Shown piece by piece: positions 12,411-42,265 of a stretch of DNA of 64,000 nucleotides. A program made the translations under genes and the position numbers. The notes beneath the pieces are model-generated. The model saw nothing but the letters and a program-made list of their open reading frames with translations, was not told where the DNA came from and did no database searches. The DNA is from Cristatella mucedo. Lineage: Eukaryota; Bryozoa; Phylactolaemata; Cristatellidae. Location of the stretch: positions 8,336,501 to 8,400,500 of the forward strand of contig WPIO01000011.1 of assembly GCA_009760855.2 (NCBI GenBank), in the 5' to 3' direction. The first letter of the stretch is position 1; every line of letters starts with the position of its first letter.

Positions 12411-13900
12411 ATGGTTAGTGGCAGCAAGCTCAATAAACGAGAATAACAATACACCATAAAGCACCCTTAAAGAACTCAATCTCTTTCTAGGCACTTTGCA
12501 GTTGCTGCAAAGGAAACACGTCATATGGATATGGTGAGTGGTATCACGCTTGATAACCAACATGAATAACATGGTTAGGGGTGACATGCACAGAGTCAGC
12601 ATGCAAGTGTGGTTACTGTCAGCACCCATAAGCACATGAAGGTCGAATCACGGACCCATTAGGTTTGTACGAGGTATAGGTAAACAGTTTCCGAAAAGCT
12701 GGTGGTACGATGCTTGGCCCGGTGGGGGGACTAGATCTGATAGGTAGGCTGGAGCCAAAGAATGAAGGGACCTAAAGGTGAGTGACAAAACCTTGAAGTC
12801 AATCCGTTGCTTGACTGGCAATCAGTACAGGTCGGCGAGAAGTGGTGTGATGTAGCAACTGCACTATTAACGACAGATAAGCCTAGCTGCAGAGTTTAGC
12901 ATCAGCTGTAATCGCCTGATTGCACATGCCAGTAGGCCAGCAAGCAATGAGTTACAGAAGTCAAGACGGGATGTCACAAATGTATGGACCAACTTAGACG
13001 TGGTATCCTTATCTAAACAAGCCCGAACTTCAGCAATGTTATGTATCTGATGCTGCCACTAACCGTACCTGCATGCTGACCCTGTGCATGTCACTTCCAG
13101 CGACGTTATTCTCCCGAAGTGACCTTTCGTTAGACGACCTCATCAGCTCCACAATCGTCGGCCTACTTTAAACTACACAAAATTGCTAAAATTCTGGTTT
13201 GTTTAGACCGGGACACCACATCTAAGCTGATCCATGCATTTGTGACATCACGTCTTGACTTCTGTAACTCACTGCTTGCTGGTGCGCCAGCCTGTACAAT
13301 CAGGCACTTACAGCTGGTGCAAAACTGCAGCTAGGCTTGTCTGTCGTGGGCGTTGCAGTTGCCACATCTCACCACTTCTCGCCGACCTGCACTGGCTACC
13401 AGTCAAGCAACGGATCGACTTCAAGGTTTTGTCACTCACTTTTAGTTCCCTTCATTCTTTGGCTCCAGCCTACCTATCAGATCTACAACCCCACCAGCTT
13501 AAGCATCGTGCCAATTGCTTTTCGGAAACTGTTTACCTATAACTCGGACAAACCTCAAATCCTTTGGAGACCGTGCATTTAGTTCGTATGCTCCCAAAGC
13601 CTGGAACTTGAAAAAGAAATTAAAAACGCACCTATTTACGACGGCATTCAGTGGGTCCGTGATTCGACCTTCATGTGCTTATGAGTGCTGACAGTAACCA
13701 CACTTGCATGCTGACTCTGTGCATGTCACCCCTAACCATGTTATTCATGTTGGTTATCAAGCATGATACCACTCACCATATCCATATGATGTTTCCTTTG
13801 CAGCAACTGCAAAGTGCCTAGAAAGAGATTGAGTTCTCTAAGGGCGCTTTATGGTGTATTGTTATTCTCGTTTATTGAGCTTGCTGCCACTAACCATGTT
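12411..13900. repeat. Head-to-head inverted LINE pair with near-identical outer arms
   Basis: The left half (12418-13060) is a minus LINE fragment; the right half (13110-13893) is a plus one. Outer arms 12411-12652 and about 13655-13900 are complementary at roughly 97% by eye. They include a flank outside the LINE tail (TTATTCTCGTTTATTGAGCT on the right arm), so the arms look copied as an inverted duplication. The inner parts, encoding the C-terminal region, are more diverged. Between them lies a short junction at 13060-13105. Confidence 0.8.
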
Positions 13901-14600
13901 TTACTGCAAATGTAAAGTGCCTACAAAGAGATTGATCTCTGAGGGCACTATATCGTTTATAATTATTGTCTCGATTTCGGTAACTCACTGCTCGCTAGCC
14001 TACCAGCCTGTGCAATCAGGGTCTTACATTTGGTGCAAACCTCAGCAGCTAGGCTTGTCTGTCGTATGCTTCGCAGTTGCAATATCACACCACTTCTTGC
14101 CGACCTGCACAGGCAGCGTATTTACTTATAACGTTTTGTCACACTCGTAGGACCCTTCATTCTGGCTCCAAGCTATATACCAGAACTAATCCACCAATAG
14201 GCTAGGCATCGTACCAGTCACTTTTTTGAATCAAATTGTTTAGCTACACCTCCTGAGAACCACAAATCAAGTGGAGACCATGCCTTTACTTCATATGCTC
14301 CCACAGCCGGGATCTGTCCCGACGATGGTGCTGCCTTGACAGCTAAAAAGAAGCTACAAAGGCATCTATTAATCACAGCATTTAGTTTGTCCTCGTGACT
14401 CTTCCTTTGTGTGCTTATCCGTGCTGACACTGCATGCTATCAACTAAATTTGCATGCTGACTATAACCTTGTGCTTGCTTACATTGAGCAAGCTCCAGCT
14501 AACCATTTGTGCATTCTTTACAGCATATGTAAAGTGCCTAGAATGAGATTAAAGTTATGACAGTGTTATACAAGTGTATTATTCATTATTACTATTATAC
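13901..14600 (+). repeat. Two LINE fragments in tandem
   Basis: A LINE tail (13905-13965: AAAGTGCCTACAAAGAGATT, then gggcactata) is followed at once by a second plus-strand C-terminal piece (13967-14580) that ends in its own tail, AAAGTGCCTAGAATGAGATT, and a TTATTATTAC run. Frames are broken. Confidence 0.75.
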
Positions 14601-14960
14601 CTCACCATAGTGTAGCATGCAAGGTCTTACAGGGAACTATGCAAATTGCAGGTACATCTTATGGTAGAAACTAAGTTCGTCAGCTCAACTTTGACTAAAT
14701 AAAAGCCAGCTAACAGAATACTGAATCACATCGACTCACGATGTTATATTTCAACCAATGGAGAAGATGCAATTGGTACAAAAATAACAATTTCGCACGA
14801 GTTTACGAAAAAGATTATCGCACTTGCACCTATCTAGATGCAAACTTCTCCCTAATGGACAAGCCACCAGCTATTACTGACAAGAGTAGTCAGTATATCT
14901 GCTCGGTATCAACGACAAAGCTCCAAATAAAACCAATGTCCAAATAAAGAATGTTGAACT
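14601..14960. other. Nothing recognised; 3' flank of the minus-strand RRM gene
   Basis: AT-rich sequence with one 68-codon plus frame (14741-14947) of no known family. It lies just beyond the polyadenylation signal of the minus-strand gene. Confidence 0.4.
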
Positions 14961-14964
14961 AGCT

Positions 14965-14970
14965 TTTATT
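14965..14970 (-). terminator. Polyadenylation signal AATAAA of the minus-strand RRM gene
   Basis: The canonical hexamer on the minus strand lies about 200 bases past the stop codon at 15173. It is the first such signal downstream, so it is the likely 3' end of the mRNA. Confidence 0.65.
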
Positions 14971-15172
14971 CTTTTCTCTTTAAAATATACACGACGAGTT
15001 CACAAAGGTTCGATAAGTGCACCATGTACATATTCAGCAATCCTGCAAAAAGAAAGGAGTTTTGAAAGTACTCAAATAATTGAACACTCGCGTAATTAAG
15101 GTATTCGTAACGTTTTCACGGTCCAATTTACTTACACATAAACAAATTCTATGGCTGCATCTAAACAGATGA

Positions 15173-17040
15173 TCACTGAGAGTCTCCATTGTAGCTCTTT
15201 CGGCCACTAGAGCTATATCCATCACCTTTTGATCCACTCTAAAATAAAGGTAATGAAAATAGCTATCACAGTGATCCTGGCAGCAAGAATAGCAATACAT
15301 AACACTACAGTGTATATAGTGAGTGACAAACCTGTGAGGAGTAGCCATATCCAGACTGAGTATAACTGCCTCCACCACCGCCACCGCCAGAGTAGCTCTT
15401 TTTGTATCCACCATAGCCCGATTTGCTATCACGATCCCGGCTGTAGCCACCATCTCGGCTGTAGCCACCATCCCGGCTGCTGCCACCATCTCGACTGTAG
15501 CCACCATCCCGGCCGTTACCACCATCACGGCTGTAGCCACCGTCTCTACCATATCCTCCTCCTCTGCTATAGCTATCTCGGCTTCCACCATCTCGGTTAT
15601 AACCACCCGAGTATCGGCTACTGCCACCACTACTGCTACCGCCACGCCGGTAGCTATCACGGTAACGACCTGAAAATTAGAAGACAGCCAGTCAGTAACA
15701 ATCACCAAACCAAGGAAATATTTGAGGGCTCTCATTTTTTACGCCATGCCATGCTAACTTAGTGTAAGACGCGGCTCATGCATGCGCATGGACCGCGTCC
15801 ATCTTCGGTAACCAGATACGCATCGTACACACCTTGGCGTTCCTCTCTTTCTTCACGGGTATGAGCATAGTGCACTTTGCACTCCCTGCCATCAATAGTA
15901 ATTTCACCGTTGAGCCGATCGTACATTTTTTCAGCAGCCTCGGGAGATTCGAACGTTACAAAGCCAAACCTGCAAATTATAAAAAAATAATACAACTGCC
16001 ATGATGGTCAGTACTCGTTCACGCAAACCGGGATCCAGAGCCACGAAGACGTCCGAGCACGAAGTCAGTGCTGCTGCATCAGCACCAAGTCCGGCTGGCT
16101 GACTCACCCAGGCAATACTTGAAAATCCAAATTTAAATGTTAAAATGCACAAAAAACCAGCACAATGCACCCCAGTCTGTCTTCACTTTCTTTTCAAGTT
16201 CTTTGTTATGATCCCATGGCTACTTAATAAGACTAGTCTCCATAAGTAGTAACGTCGTGACACATGATTCCGTGGACTCAGTGCACTGGTTACTACTTAC
16301 GCTTTCCTAGCTACACGATGCTGTTGCTGCCAGCTCTCCATAGCCTCCTGAAAAGTTACAGCGAACGCGTGTTAAACTGAGGCGAGAGAGCACGGTTGCT
16401 GCTCCTACCACCCAGTTCCGTAGGGGACTGGAGGATAGTAGGACCAACATTAAGGCAACATTTACCCTTTAGATCTTCCCGTATTCTGGTCGATGATGAC
16501 CTTAGCCTTGGTGCAGCCCGGGAAGCCATCGCCCAGCGACTCGTCGGTCGAGCTGTAGGATAAGTTGCTGATGTAGAGCGAGTCGGTTTTACCGGCTGCA
16601 AATGCATGGAAATCAGAATATCCATTGAAGTAACGTGAACTAGAGGCACTTCCTGGACAATCAGTCATATAACCTCGCTGCTGGCCGCAACTTCGGATAC
16701 ATTAAGACATTAACTCCAGCTAGGAAGCGGGGCTCGACCTAGAATCACGAATGCACACCACAGCGCGCTCGCAGAATTTAAAAATTAAGGCCAGGCAGCA
16801 TGACGGGCTGACGTGAAAATGGCATTAAAAAGAACGATAAACAGTATAACTGCGTTCAACGCGCGAAGCCGGCAACTCCGCGCCCAGCGAAGGAAAATGG
16901 CTGGCGACGCAGCACGGAAGAGGAACTAACATTGCAAATCACGAAACGAACATACTACCTTTGACGCTTACACTATATTTAAGTTCCCATTTTCCTCGCA
17001 TCACTTACACTAACCAAAGATGACTCGGCAACTTACCCAT
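15173..17040 (-). CDS. Nucleolin-like single-RRM protein with Gly-rich tail (copy A)
   Basis: Five exons: 17040-17037, 16595-16466, 15969-15833, 15669-15332, 15238-15173; 224 residues, all borders GT-AG, phases 1, 2, 1, 0. One RRM spans about residues 3-80: RNP2 is LYISNL, RNP1 is KGFGFVTF and is split by an intron after KG. The short helix-1 to strand-2 region, followed by VIIDQNTGRSKG, resembles the last RRM of nucleolin more than CIRBP/RBM3. The tail (about 92-224) is rich in Gly, Arg, Ser, Tyr and Asp, with about seven repeats of GGYSRDG type encoded by 21-base units. By family it should bind RNA, probably in the nucleus. The ATG is followed at once by the first intron (ATGG|gtaagt), exactly as in the paralogue at 22086. 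What is seen is the domain order; the exact role is not known. Confidence 0.9.
15420..15570 (-). repeat. Coding 21-base minisatellite in RRM gene A
   Basis: Within exon 4, units of 21 bases encode Gly-Gly-Tyr-Ser-Arg-Asp-Gly and variants (Tyr-Ser swapped for Ser-Ser or Asn-Gly). Length change by whole units would keep the frame, so this tail can lengthen or shorten between alleles. Confidence 0.85.
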
Positions 17041-17101
17041 TATGGTCTCACGAGGCACACCGCACACACGACGGCTACAGAACAAAACTGAGCCGCCAAG
17101 C

Positions 17102-17111
17102 GTCACGTGAC
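17102..17111. promoter_or_regulatory. GTCACGTGAC palindromic E-box upstream of RRM gene A
   Basis: A perfect 10-base palindrome containing the CACGTG E-box core, 61 bases upstream of the ATG at 17040. A GCCGCC block (17092-17097) lies beside it. The same 10 bases lie at 21988-21997, 88 bases upstream of the paralogue's ATG. bHLH-zip factors (USF, MITF/TFE, Myc types) are known to bind such sites; the use here is inferred. Confidence 0.65.
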
Positions 17112-17169
17112 AACTAGTTTAACAGTAGCTTGGAAAATAGTAGTTTTTATAACAACACAGCTCATTAAT

Positions 17170-18084
17170 ATAAGTTTAAATATTTATTAATTTAATTAAA
17201 TTGCTTTTTTGAGCTGCTTTTATTACTGCTGTTCTGCTAATATTTGAATTCTCTGCGGTCCCATCAAGGAAGGCGTCTAGTGTGGGGGGGTTACCCGCCG
17301 GCACGCCCACGTCCATGTACGCATGTATCGCGACTACCGTTGACATGCACCTGGACAACGCTAGTGGCATCTGCCTACAAACTAGCTGTACTCAATATTT
17401 TCGGGCAAGCTCAATGAGATGGCCCGCCACTGGCTGAAGCACTGCTGGCGTTATATTAGTGCGACATCCGGTATCTTTCGTAACGTTACGCTATCGCCGT
17501 ACCACCGAACTGAATGCAACAAAAATTTGGTTTAGAGTCCGTCTGCACTGCTAAGTTGATTCTAGAAGTTTTTATAAGAAGGTATAATTTCTACGGCGTT
17601 GAAATCTGCCACTATCAGATCTCTATCGAAAAAAGCATAGTCGTGGATTGTCAGGTTCTCATGACTTATTATCCGTTGTTTTCCTACTCACTTCACTTAT
17701 GAAAGTCCTCAATGAAGGTGATCGCACACATATATTCTTATTCACTCTGTGATTTGGTTTCAAATCTCTCTACTCTATCAAAATGGTTCTGCCTCTTCTT
17801 CATAATGGTATTCTAACAAGCACTAAGGGTAGACCGGTGATAAAAACGTGACCGAGTTTGCTCTTCTTGACCTTTTGACTGTTGTTGACATGACAAACAA
17901 CGTCAAACTAAGAAATTATATGAGAGACCGTTTAGGATCCTCTGGCGTGGCAATGAGCTGTCTCGTTCCTATCGATTGGAAGCTGCTTTGATTTGCCCCC
18001 CCCCCCTTAATGTGCTCACCTTTGATTATCTTGATCGCGGGCACGAGGCCCTGTAGCACATGATTGCACCTCGATACTCTCTCC
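17170..18084. other. Spacer, nothing recognised
   Basis: 5' flank of RRM gene A, AT-rich away from the promoter. Short frames at 17176-17370 and 17514-17702 have no recognisable family. A run of ten C lies at 17997-18006. Confidence 0.4.
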
Positions 18085-18208
<124 letters not shown>

Positions 18209-18429
18209 ACTCTATCTCTCTAGCGAGGCCGATTTCTTCTCACTTCCCAGATCGATAGTGCTGAGTGGCATCTCCATAGGAATGGAAGCCTAGATTGCTC
18301 TCAGCAATTAATGGCAAGAGAAAGTTTATAAATTGTGAAACTAGGGGAGTTATATACCAGAACGCTAGCGTATTCTATACTTTAAGCATTCTCTGCATGA
18401 CCGGTGACGTACATGCTCTGTAGTCTCTC

Positions 18430-18830
18430 ACTAAAATGAACTTTAAACACCTGCAGTATAATGGCAGTACTACACAAGGGAAGATAGTGGAAATGAGTTC
18501 CAAAGTTTCAATGCTCATGAGCTGAAGGCTCGATCACCAAAAATTTTGACTTATTTAGAGTGATGGCACAACTAGATTATGAGGAGCGGGTGGTGCGTAA
18601 GAATAAAGGAGAACTAAAAAGATCGGATAAGCAGGCTGCTGCAAACGACTTAAACCACCTACTAAGCCAGATAGGGGATCCTGAAATCGGTTCAATGCTT
18701 GATAGGGAGTCAGTGAAGCTCAGACGGAAGTGGTCTAAACTAGCAGCTACGCCGTTGAAAATAAGCCAGACAAGCTGGTGACTGTGAACCAGTTACTAAA
18801 TACAGAATTAGGGGCACTGGCCGAGACTTC
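18430..18830 (-). repeat. Very diverged LINE fragment, minus orientation
   Basis: The stretch 18490-18550 (gagttccaaagtttcaatgc, gagctgaaggctcgatcacc) is the complement of a decayed GDRAFSSYAPKAWNSLP block. The 73-codon plus frame at 18560-18781 is the antisense of this relic, not a gene. A similar but distinct copy lies at 20105-20930. Confidence 0.55.
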
Positions 18831-18959
18831 TTAATAAAGGTAATTGTAGCTCACTTGGAATGATGAGAGATCATTTTAAGGGTGAGGTCGTCCAGCTTTT
18901 AGATGACATTAGGCTGCCCTATAACCATTTGTTTGTCGTATCTTTCGTTAAGCTTAAGT

Positions 18960-19485
18960 AAACACTTCACCTCTAACACCACTTGTCGCTGACCTGCACT
19001 GGCTACTAGTCAAGCAATACATCGACTTCAAGGATTTGTCACTCACTCTTAGGTCCCTTCATTCGTTGGCTCCAGCCTACCTATTAGATCTACTACTCTA
19101 CCAGGCTTAGCATCGTACCGCCCGATTTTCAGAATCTAATTGCTTACTTATACCTATTACAAACCTCAAATCCTTTGGAGACCGTGCCTTTAGTTCGTAT
19201 GCCCCCAATGCCTGGAACTCACTTCCGACTGGCGTCAAGACATCCCGCTGACTTGACCACACTTGCAAAGAAACAAAGCTGGCACTGTGCATGCTGCCAC
19301 TGACCGTACTTGAATGCTGACCCTGTATATGTCACCTCTAATCGTGTTACGGTTGCTGTTCATTGAGCATGCTACTGCTAACCATTCGGCCATGCTTCCT
19401 TTACAGCAAATGTAAAGTGCCCAGAAAGAGCTTGAGTTCTCTGAGGGTGCTATAACAAATGCATTATTATTATTAGTAGTAGTAA
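18960..19485 (+). repeat. LINE C-terminal part and 3' end
   Basis: Contains the decayed PLVADLHWLLV region at 18980-19012, then the FGDRAFSSYAPNAWNSLP block near 19175-19225. The tail AAAGTGCCCAGAAAGAGCTT leads to a TTATTATTAGTAG run at 19465-19485. Confidence 0.85.
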
Positions 19486-19506
19486 TAAGTCATCAGAGGC
19501 TATATT

Positions 19507-19655
19507 GCCGAGCTGGTTTGGTCCAGCGGTTAAGGTGCTCGCCCCGACCAAGGTCTGGCTGAGGTCGTAGGCTCGAGCCCCGAGGCACATGTGAAGCGCC
19601 TGAATAGTGATTAAGTTCTCGTAGGGCGCTACACAAATGAACTATATTTATTCAG
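19507..19655 (+). repeat. tRNA-derived SINE (type 1)
   Basis: TGGTTTGGTCCAGCGGTTAA, GTCGTAGGCTCGAGCCCC and the tail AAGCGCCTGAATAGTGATTA. It is inserted next to the LINE tail that ends at 19485. Confidence 0.88.
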
Positions 19656-20930
19656 AGGCAATCCAAGCGTCAATGCCGTCGATGCAGGCCGGCTTCACAA
19701 AAGACAAGTGGGTCAAATACAGAGCAAGGCTGAGGAGAATAAAACTATTGCTAGGACTGCGTGCCATCGAAATAGAAATTAAAAACATGTTGTTTTTGGC
19801 GACGATATTATTCACAGGAAGAGTATAGATAATGAATGGAAAATGGCTTGAAGGCTGAACCATGATGTACCTCCGAGGGCTTCTCAGTTAAACCACAGCC
19901 ATGTACATCTACATTCTGAAATTTCTCACTGATGTAGGACCTAGCCAAGTTTAGCACCGAGCCAGTGATATCTGGAAAGGTGCTCTGGATGGTTCTGTTG
20001 ATCGAGAGTCTCAAATGCTGCTGAAGGAAAACCACCAGAGAGCCCCTAACCTGAACAACGTCGTTGAGGTAGTTCTAATCCCGAAGCAGAGCAGTTTATT
20101 TGGAATGGTTAACAATAATAATTGATTGTTTGTATAACACTCTATGGAAACCGTATCTCCATTAAGACGCTTTACAACTCGATGCAAAGAATCAGCACCG
20201 TAGCATTAGTGACTAGCGCTTTTTAAAGGATGTTAAAGCAAGCCAGTGTCATACTTAGACCTGTACGCTAAAGTAAGCTTGAAAACACTTATGGCAGCAG
20301 GTTAGTAAGGCCTCTGGAAAGTAACGCGCCCTTAAGTATGCATGCAAAGAACAAAGGAGCAGAAATAAGCAATTTCACTTTTATATGCATACTAGTTAAA
20401 GGCTTGATAATTAAAAGGTTTCAATTTAGAGGGAGGGGAGGCGAGATTACTAGATGCAGAGAAGTGGGTCGTGCGAGAGCACACGGGAGTAGCAAGAAGG
20501 TCAGATTGGTTGGCTGCTGCAAGCGAGTGAAGTGACCTGCAGGCCTGAGAGAGCATCTTGAAATCAATTTGATGCTAAACAGGTTTAGCTCTAAATCCCC
20601 ATGGAAACTTGCTAGCAAGATCAGATGAACTGGCGTAATATTTAACTGCTCGGCTGCGACTCGTTTTAGTGTCTAGGATAAGAATGACAGAAGGAAAACT
20701 GGATGAGTTATTGATATAATTCTAATCTAGAGTTAGCTTTTCAATGAGTGTAGGCAGCCTGACAAAGCTTATTTTCAGCTGCTGAGCAGTTGAGACAGGG
20801 TCTAGAGGACTAATGGTGTTCTTTGCCTAGGAGACAAATTTAGCGGCAAGTTCAATAGAGGCAGACATGAAGGGGTCACATATTAAACGCAGGGCTATGA
20901 GCGGCTGCATTCCGGCAGTGACCACAGTCA
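19640..20930 (-). repeat. Diverged LINE relics, minus orientation
   Basis: On the minus strand, 20035-19640 holds reverse-transcriptase remnants (an ARSYIS..FQNVDV block, then a decayed YADDT region and C-I-D-G-I-D-A-W). A second unit, 20105-20930, starts with a LINE-like tail (20108-20190) and continues into a C-terminal relic. Both are older than the commoner LINE copies. The YADDT motif is lost. Confidence 0.6.
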
Positions 20931-21987
20931 AGCGATGGAGTCCCTAATCCGTTCCATCTTACCTACGGAGAGTTTGGAGAAAGCCGCTTTACATAGCACA
21001 CTGTATGTACACCTATACAGTATAAACCGGCGGCGTATCCTCCACCTGGAGACTACTCTCTATTCCAAGAAGCATGCTCACGAATGCTCGAGCACAGGGT
21101 GCGGGTCTGCGAGGCTGCAGCCCCCAGTGAGCCGACCCAGTGGTAGCGCTCGGGGCGAAACACTGCCGCGCTCGGCTCCTCAGGCCTCAGTCCTTACTAG
21201 GTTTCGGCGCCAAGCCCCTCAAGGAAATCTCAGATGTGAGCGTGCGCGCGAGCACTGCGTAATTGTGTCGATGCACTGCCTCGGCGCAGCCCAACGGATG
21301 ACAGCATCCTTGGCTGAGGCGGGCGAGGCTGAGTCGCGGTCAGACGCAGGCCGTGGCGGCGTCCAGCGGTGGCAGGGTCAAGCGAGCCGCACTTGCCGTA
21401 GACCCACGCCCAGCACAGGTTTAGAAGCCTCGTGAGCTATAAAAATTTTATCAATCGCTCGTCTCTGCGCGACCTCGAGGTCGAGTTAGCTGCGAGCAGG
21501 CACTCCGAGGCTGACGCTGTCAACCGCTAGGTGAAAGTCGCAGCTGCTGCCGGAGAGGATGCCAAGCGCTGCTCCTGACCTCTCCCTTGTCGCTCTCCTT
21601 CCGAGTGATATTATAGGTTCAACCTGCTCTAATTAAAATTCTAGAGAGCTATACGCTAGATGTGTCTTGCATTTTCGTACAAACCGTTGCTCGTACGTGT
21701 GCAACATTACCCTTATACACCACGCACCACTGCAGCGCTCGAAGAGTGCAAAAGGCGCATTTACGGCTGCTGCATTCGGGATCTAGGGTGGCTGGGGAGG
21801 CTAAGGGAACGGCGATGTCCCTAGCCCCGCCGATTGGCCAAAAACCGGTTCGTGCAACTCTGTAGGAAAGACTAAGCTGACGAAAAGATTATAAAACACA
21901 TACTATTAAAACATATATTTCATTATAGGATACAAAATCATGGTAATATATATTTTTATTTTATTTTGATTTACCACGCCGTTCGGC
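20931..21987. other. GC-rich spacer upstream of RRM gene B
   Basis: Bases 21080-21440 are CpG-rich with a long plus frame (20935-21435) whose composition is mainly Arg, Ala and Ser. I do not recognise it, and other frames are also open, so I do not call a gene. Confidence 0.35.
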
Positions 21988-21997
21988 GTCACGTGAC
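21988..21997. promoter_or_regulatory. GTCACGTGAC palindromic E-box upstream of RRM gene B
   Basis: The same 10-base palindrome as at 17102-17111, 88 bases before the ATG at 22086, with a GCCGCC block at 22004-22009. The flanks differ from those of copy A, so the shared core is likely selected or an ancestral promoter remnant. Confidence 0.65.
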
Positions 21998-22085
21998 TGC
22001 TTTGCCGCCTTGGTGTAGTCGCGTTCGGTCGAGCTCCGCGTGTGGACGGTCGGTCGTACCTGCTGCGTTCGAACAGCTATCTGCT

Positions 22086-23396
22086 ATGGGTGAGTAGCAT
22101 GGAACAGTGAGGTCCTTGCGAGATACTTTATGGTTATTATTTTAAAGCAGTTGGATGTCTTGGCTATTAGTCGTATATCGGAAAGGGCCTCTAGTTCTCT
22201 TATCGGGGCCTCGGAGCTGGTAGGCCGCCATCTTTTTGCGTTCCTTTTGTCGTCGGTTTTCTGTTTCGGGGTCGTCGTTGCTAAGACCTGAAGCTGCCAA
22301 CGGCGCCCCTGCATTCTCAATTTGCTAGCTCGAGTGCACAAGTGACGATAGTCCGTTTCTTTATGTAGCAAGCGACTGTCTATACGTGAGTAACCTGCCG
22401 TTCAAGCTGACCGATGAAAGTCTGGCCAGCGCTTTCAACGGCTGCTCAAGGGCACGCGTCATCATCGACCCAAATACGGGCCGTTCGAGAGGGTAAGCAT
22501 TCACGCCTTGCTCCCTGGTTTGCTGCCCGAGCTTTGACGCGCTGCACCACGGGTTTGCCGTCTTGGGGTACCTACAGTGGTAATTTGTTATTCAACTTTA
22601 CAGGCGGGACTGAGGAACTGGCGCTGCCGCAAGATGTAGCTAGGAAATGCGTAAGTAGTAAGTGCGAGCACTGGGTCCACGGAGTCATGTGTCTCACCAC
22701 TACTTGTAAATTAGCCTTAGGTAAACGTTGATTAACTTAACAGTAAATAAAGACGCCAGCAGACGCGCTCTGGCGAATGCGGACACTGAAAGAAGCAAGC
22801 TAAGCTGAAAAGGAAGGGTTTGATTTGCGGTTACAGATGACGATACAGCCTTTGGTTGCCTCATCGGCCAGAGCATTGTTTCATCGTCGGCACGTTTTTT
22901 AGGTTTGGATTCGTAACCTACGACTCGCAGGAAGCTGCCAAGGAGATGTGCGACAGCACCAATGGACAGATCGAAATCGAAGGCAGAATGTGTACGGTGA
23001 ACTTTGCTCGACCCAGAGAGCCCAGGGAGCAGAGACAGTGTATGTATATATATATATTAATTTGATTAAAGACATCGCATGACCGTGCATGCTGCTTCTA
23101 GCTTCGCTTGGCAGCTGCATAGCTGCTGCTGCCGCCGTTAGTCGATGCTGCTACTAGCAAGTATCCTCGTTGCAGCTCGCTTTGAGGGTGGTGGTGACCG
23201 TGGCGGCGATCGTGGTGGTGACAGACGAGGACAGGACAGCTATAGTCGTGGACAGGGTGGATACAGCCGTGGAGGTAATAGTGGAGGTGGTGGTGGCTAC
23301 AGCCGGAACACTTCTGCCCCCTACGGAAATGGATACGGTCGACGAGGAGGAAATAGCTCGTCAGGCAGCAGAAGTTATCAACAGGACGACTACTAG
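22086..23396 (+). CDS. Nucleolin-like single-RRM protein with Gly/Arg-rich tail (copy B)
   Basis: Four exons: 22086-22089, 22369-22492, 22903-23039, 23176-23396; 161 residues. The first intron falls after ATGG, as in copy A, and the third exon is exactly 137 bases in both genes. RRM at about residues 3-78: RNP2 LYVSNL, RNP1 RGFGFVTY, with the intron inside RNP1. The segment ESLASAFNGCSRARVIID is close to the last RRM of nucleolin. The tail (about 89-161) is rich in Gly, Arg, Asp, Tyr and Ser and ends in QQDDY. The tail is shorter than in copy A and lacks its 21-base repeats. RNA binding is expected from the family. It could be called nucleolin-like or GRP-like; orthology is not proven. Confidence 0.9.
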
Positions 23397-23573
23397 AGGA
23401 TACGTTATAGGCCATACTTGGCTTAATATGTGAATAGTGCCGTTCTTGGCACAAATCATGCTTTGGTCGCGTGTGTAGCTGTACAGAAAAACGGAAAAGA
23501 AGTATTTCAGTCTGCTGGAAGTCTCCTGATTTAGTATCTTGAAATATTTTTGTACATGTCAAACGTGCACTGT

Positions 23574-23579
23574 ATTAAA
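23574..23579 (+). terminator. Probable polyadenylation signal ATTAAA of RRM gene B
   Basis: A common variant hexamer 177 bases after the stop, with TGTA motifs just upstream (23551, 23571) as seen near animal cleavage sites. Confidence 0.5.
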
Positions 23580-24185
23580 TACATTTCATTTCGTCTCATG
23601 ACTTTTGAGTAATTCTTTTGTTTCTGTGCTCGCCTGTACATGCTTCATTGGGTCCACTGCTTGTGGATGTTGATTGGTTATACTTAATATAAAGAAAAGT
23701 TCTGAGGTGCATTTCTAGATGCTGTTTTGAACGGGCTAAACACTTTTACAACTAGTAGCAAGTGCGTAGGAAAGCAATTGTTCCTGTGTACAACTAGCAA
23801 TGGTCTCGCAAATCGACTGATGCGTTGATTAGTAGTCGAGTACGATAAGACTGAGAAAAACTTGGCTTGCTTTGTCAGTTCAGTGTGCTCGAGCAGCAGG
23901 CCAGTTTACACTTGCTGTCCAACCGCGGGAGGTCGATCCAGAAGAGGTCACGGCCTGTCTTCAGTACTAGAGATACGCTTGGTAAGGTGAGAATGCAGGA
24001 GTGCAAGAAGGGATAACTAGGCGGTTCATAAATTAAAACATAGCTTAGTATGCAGAACCACAAGTTACCAAAGCTTCACTAAGCACGTTTCCGTACGTGT
24101 GGTTGGCCGGCGTTTGTCGGATGTCGCATCGCTGCAGGTAATCAAAACCGTCCTACCGTTGAAAGTGGCAACGCGTTCGACGGCG

Positions 24186-42265
<18,080 letters not shown>

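Noticed and set aside
18560-18781. 73-codon plus frame with a hydrophilic, Lys-rich product
   Set aside because: The DNA aligns in antisense with the LINE C-terminal region (as at 20400-20600), so the frame is a shadow.
22084-22371. Minus frame of 95 codons over RRM gene B intron 1
   Set aside because: It overlaps the well-supported plus-strand gene start and has no family resemblance.
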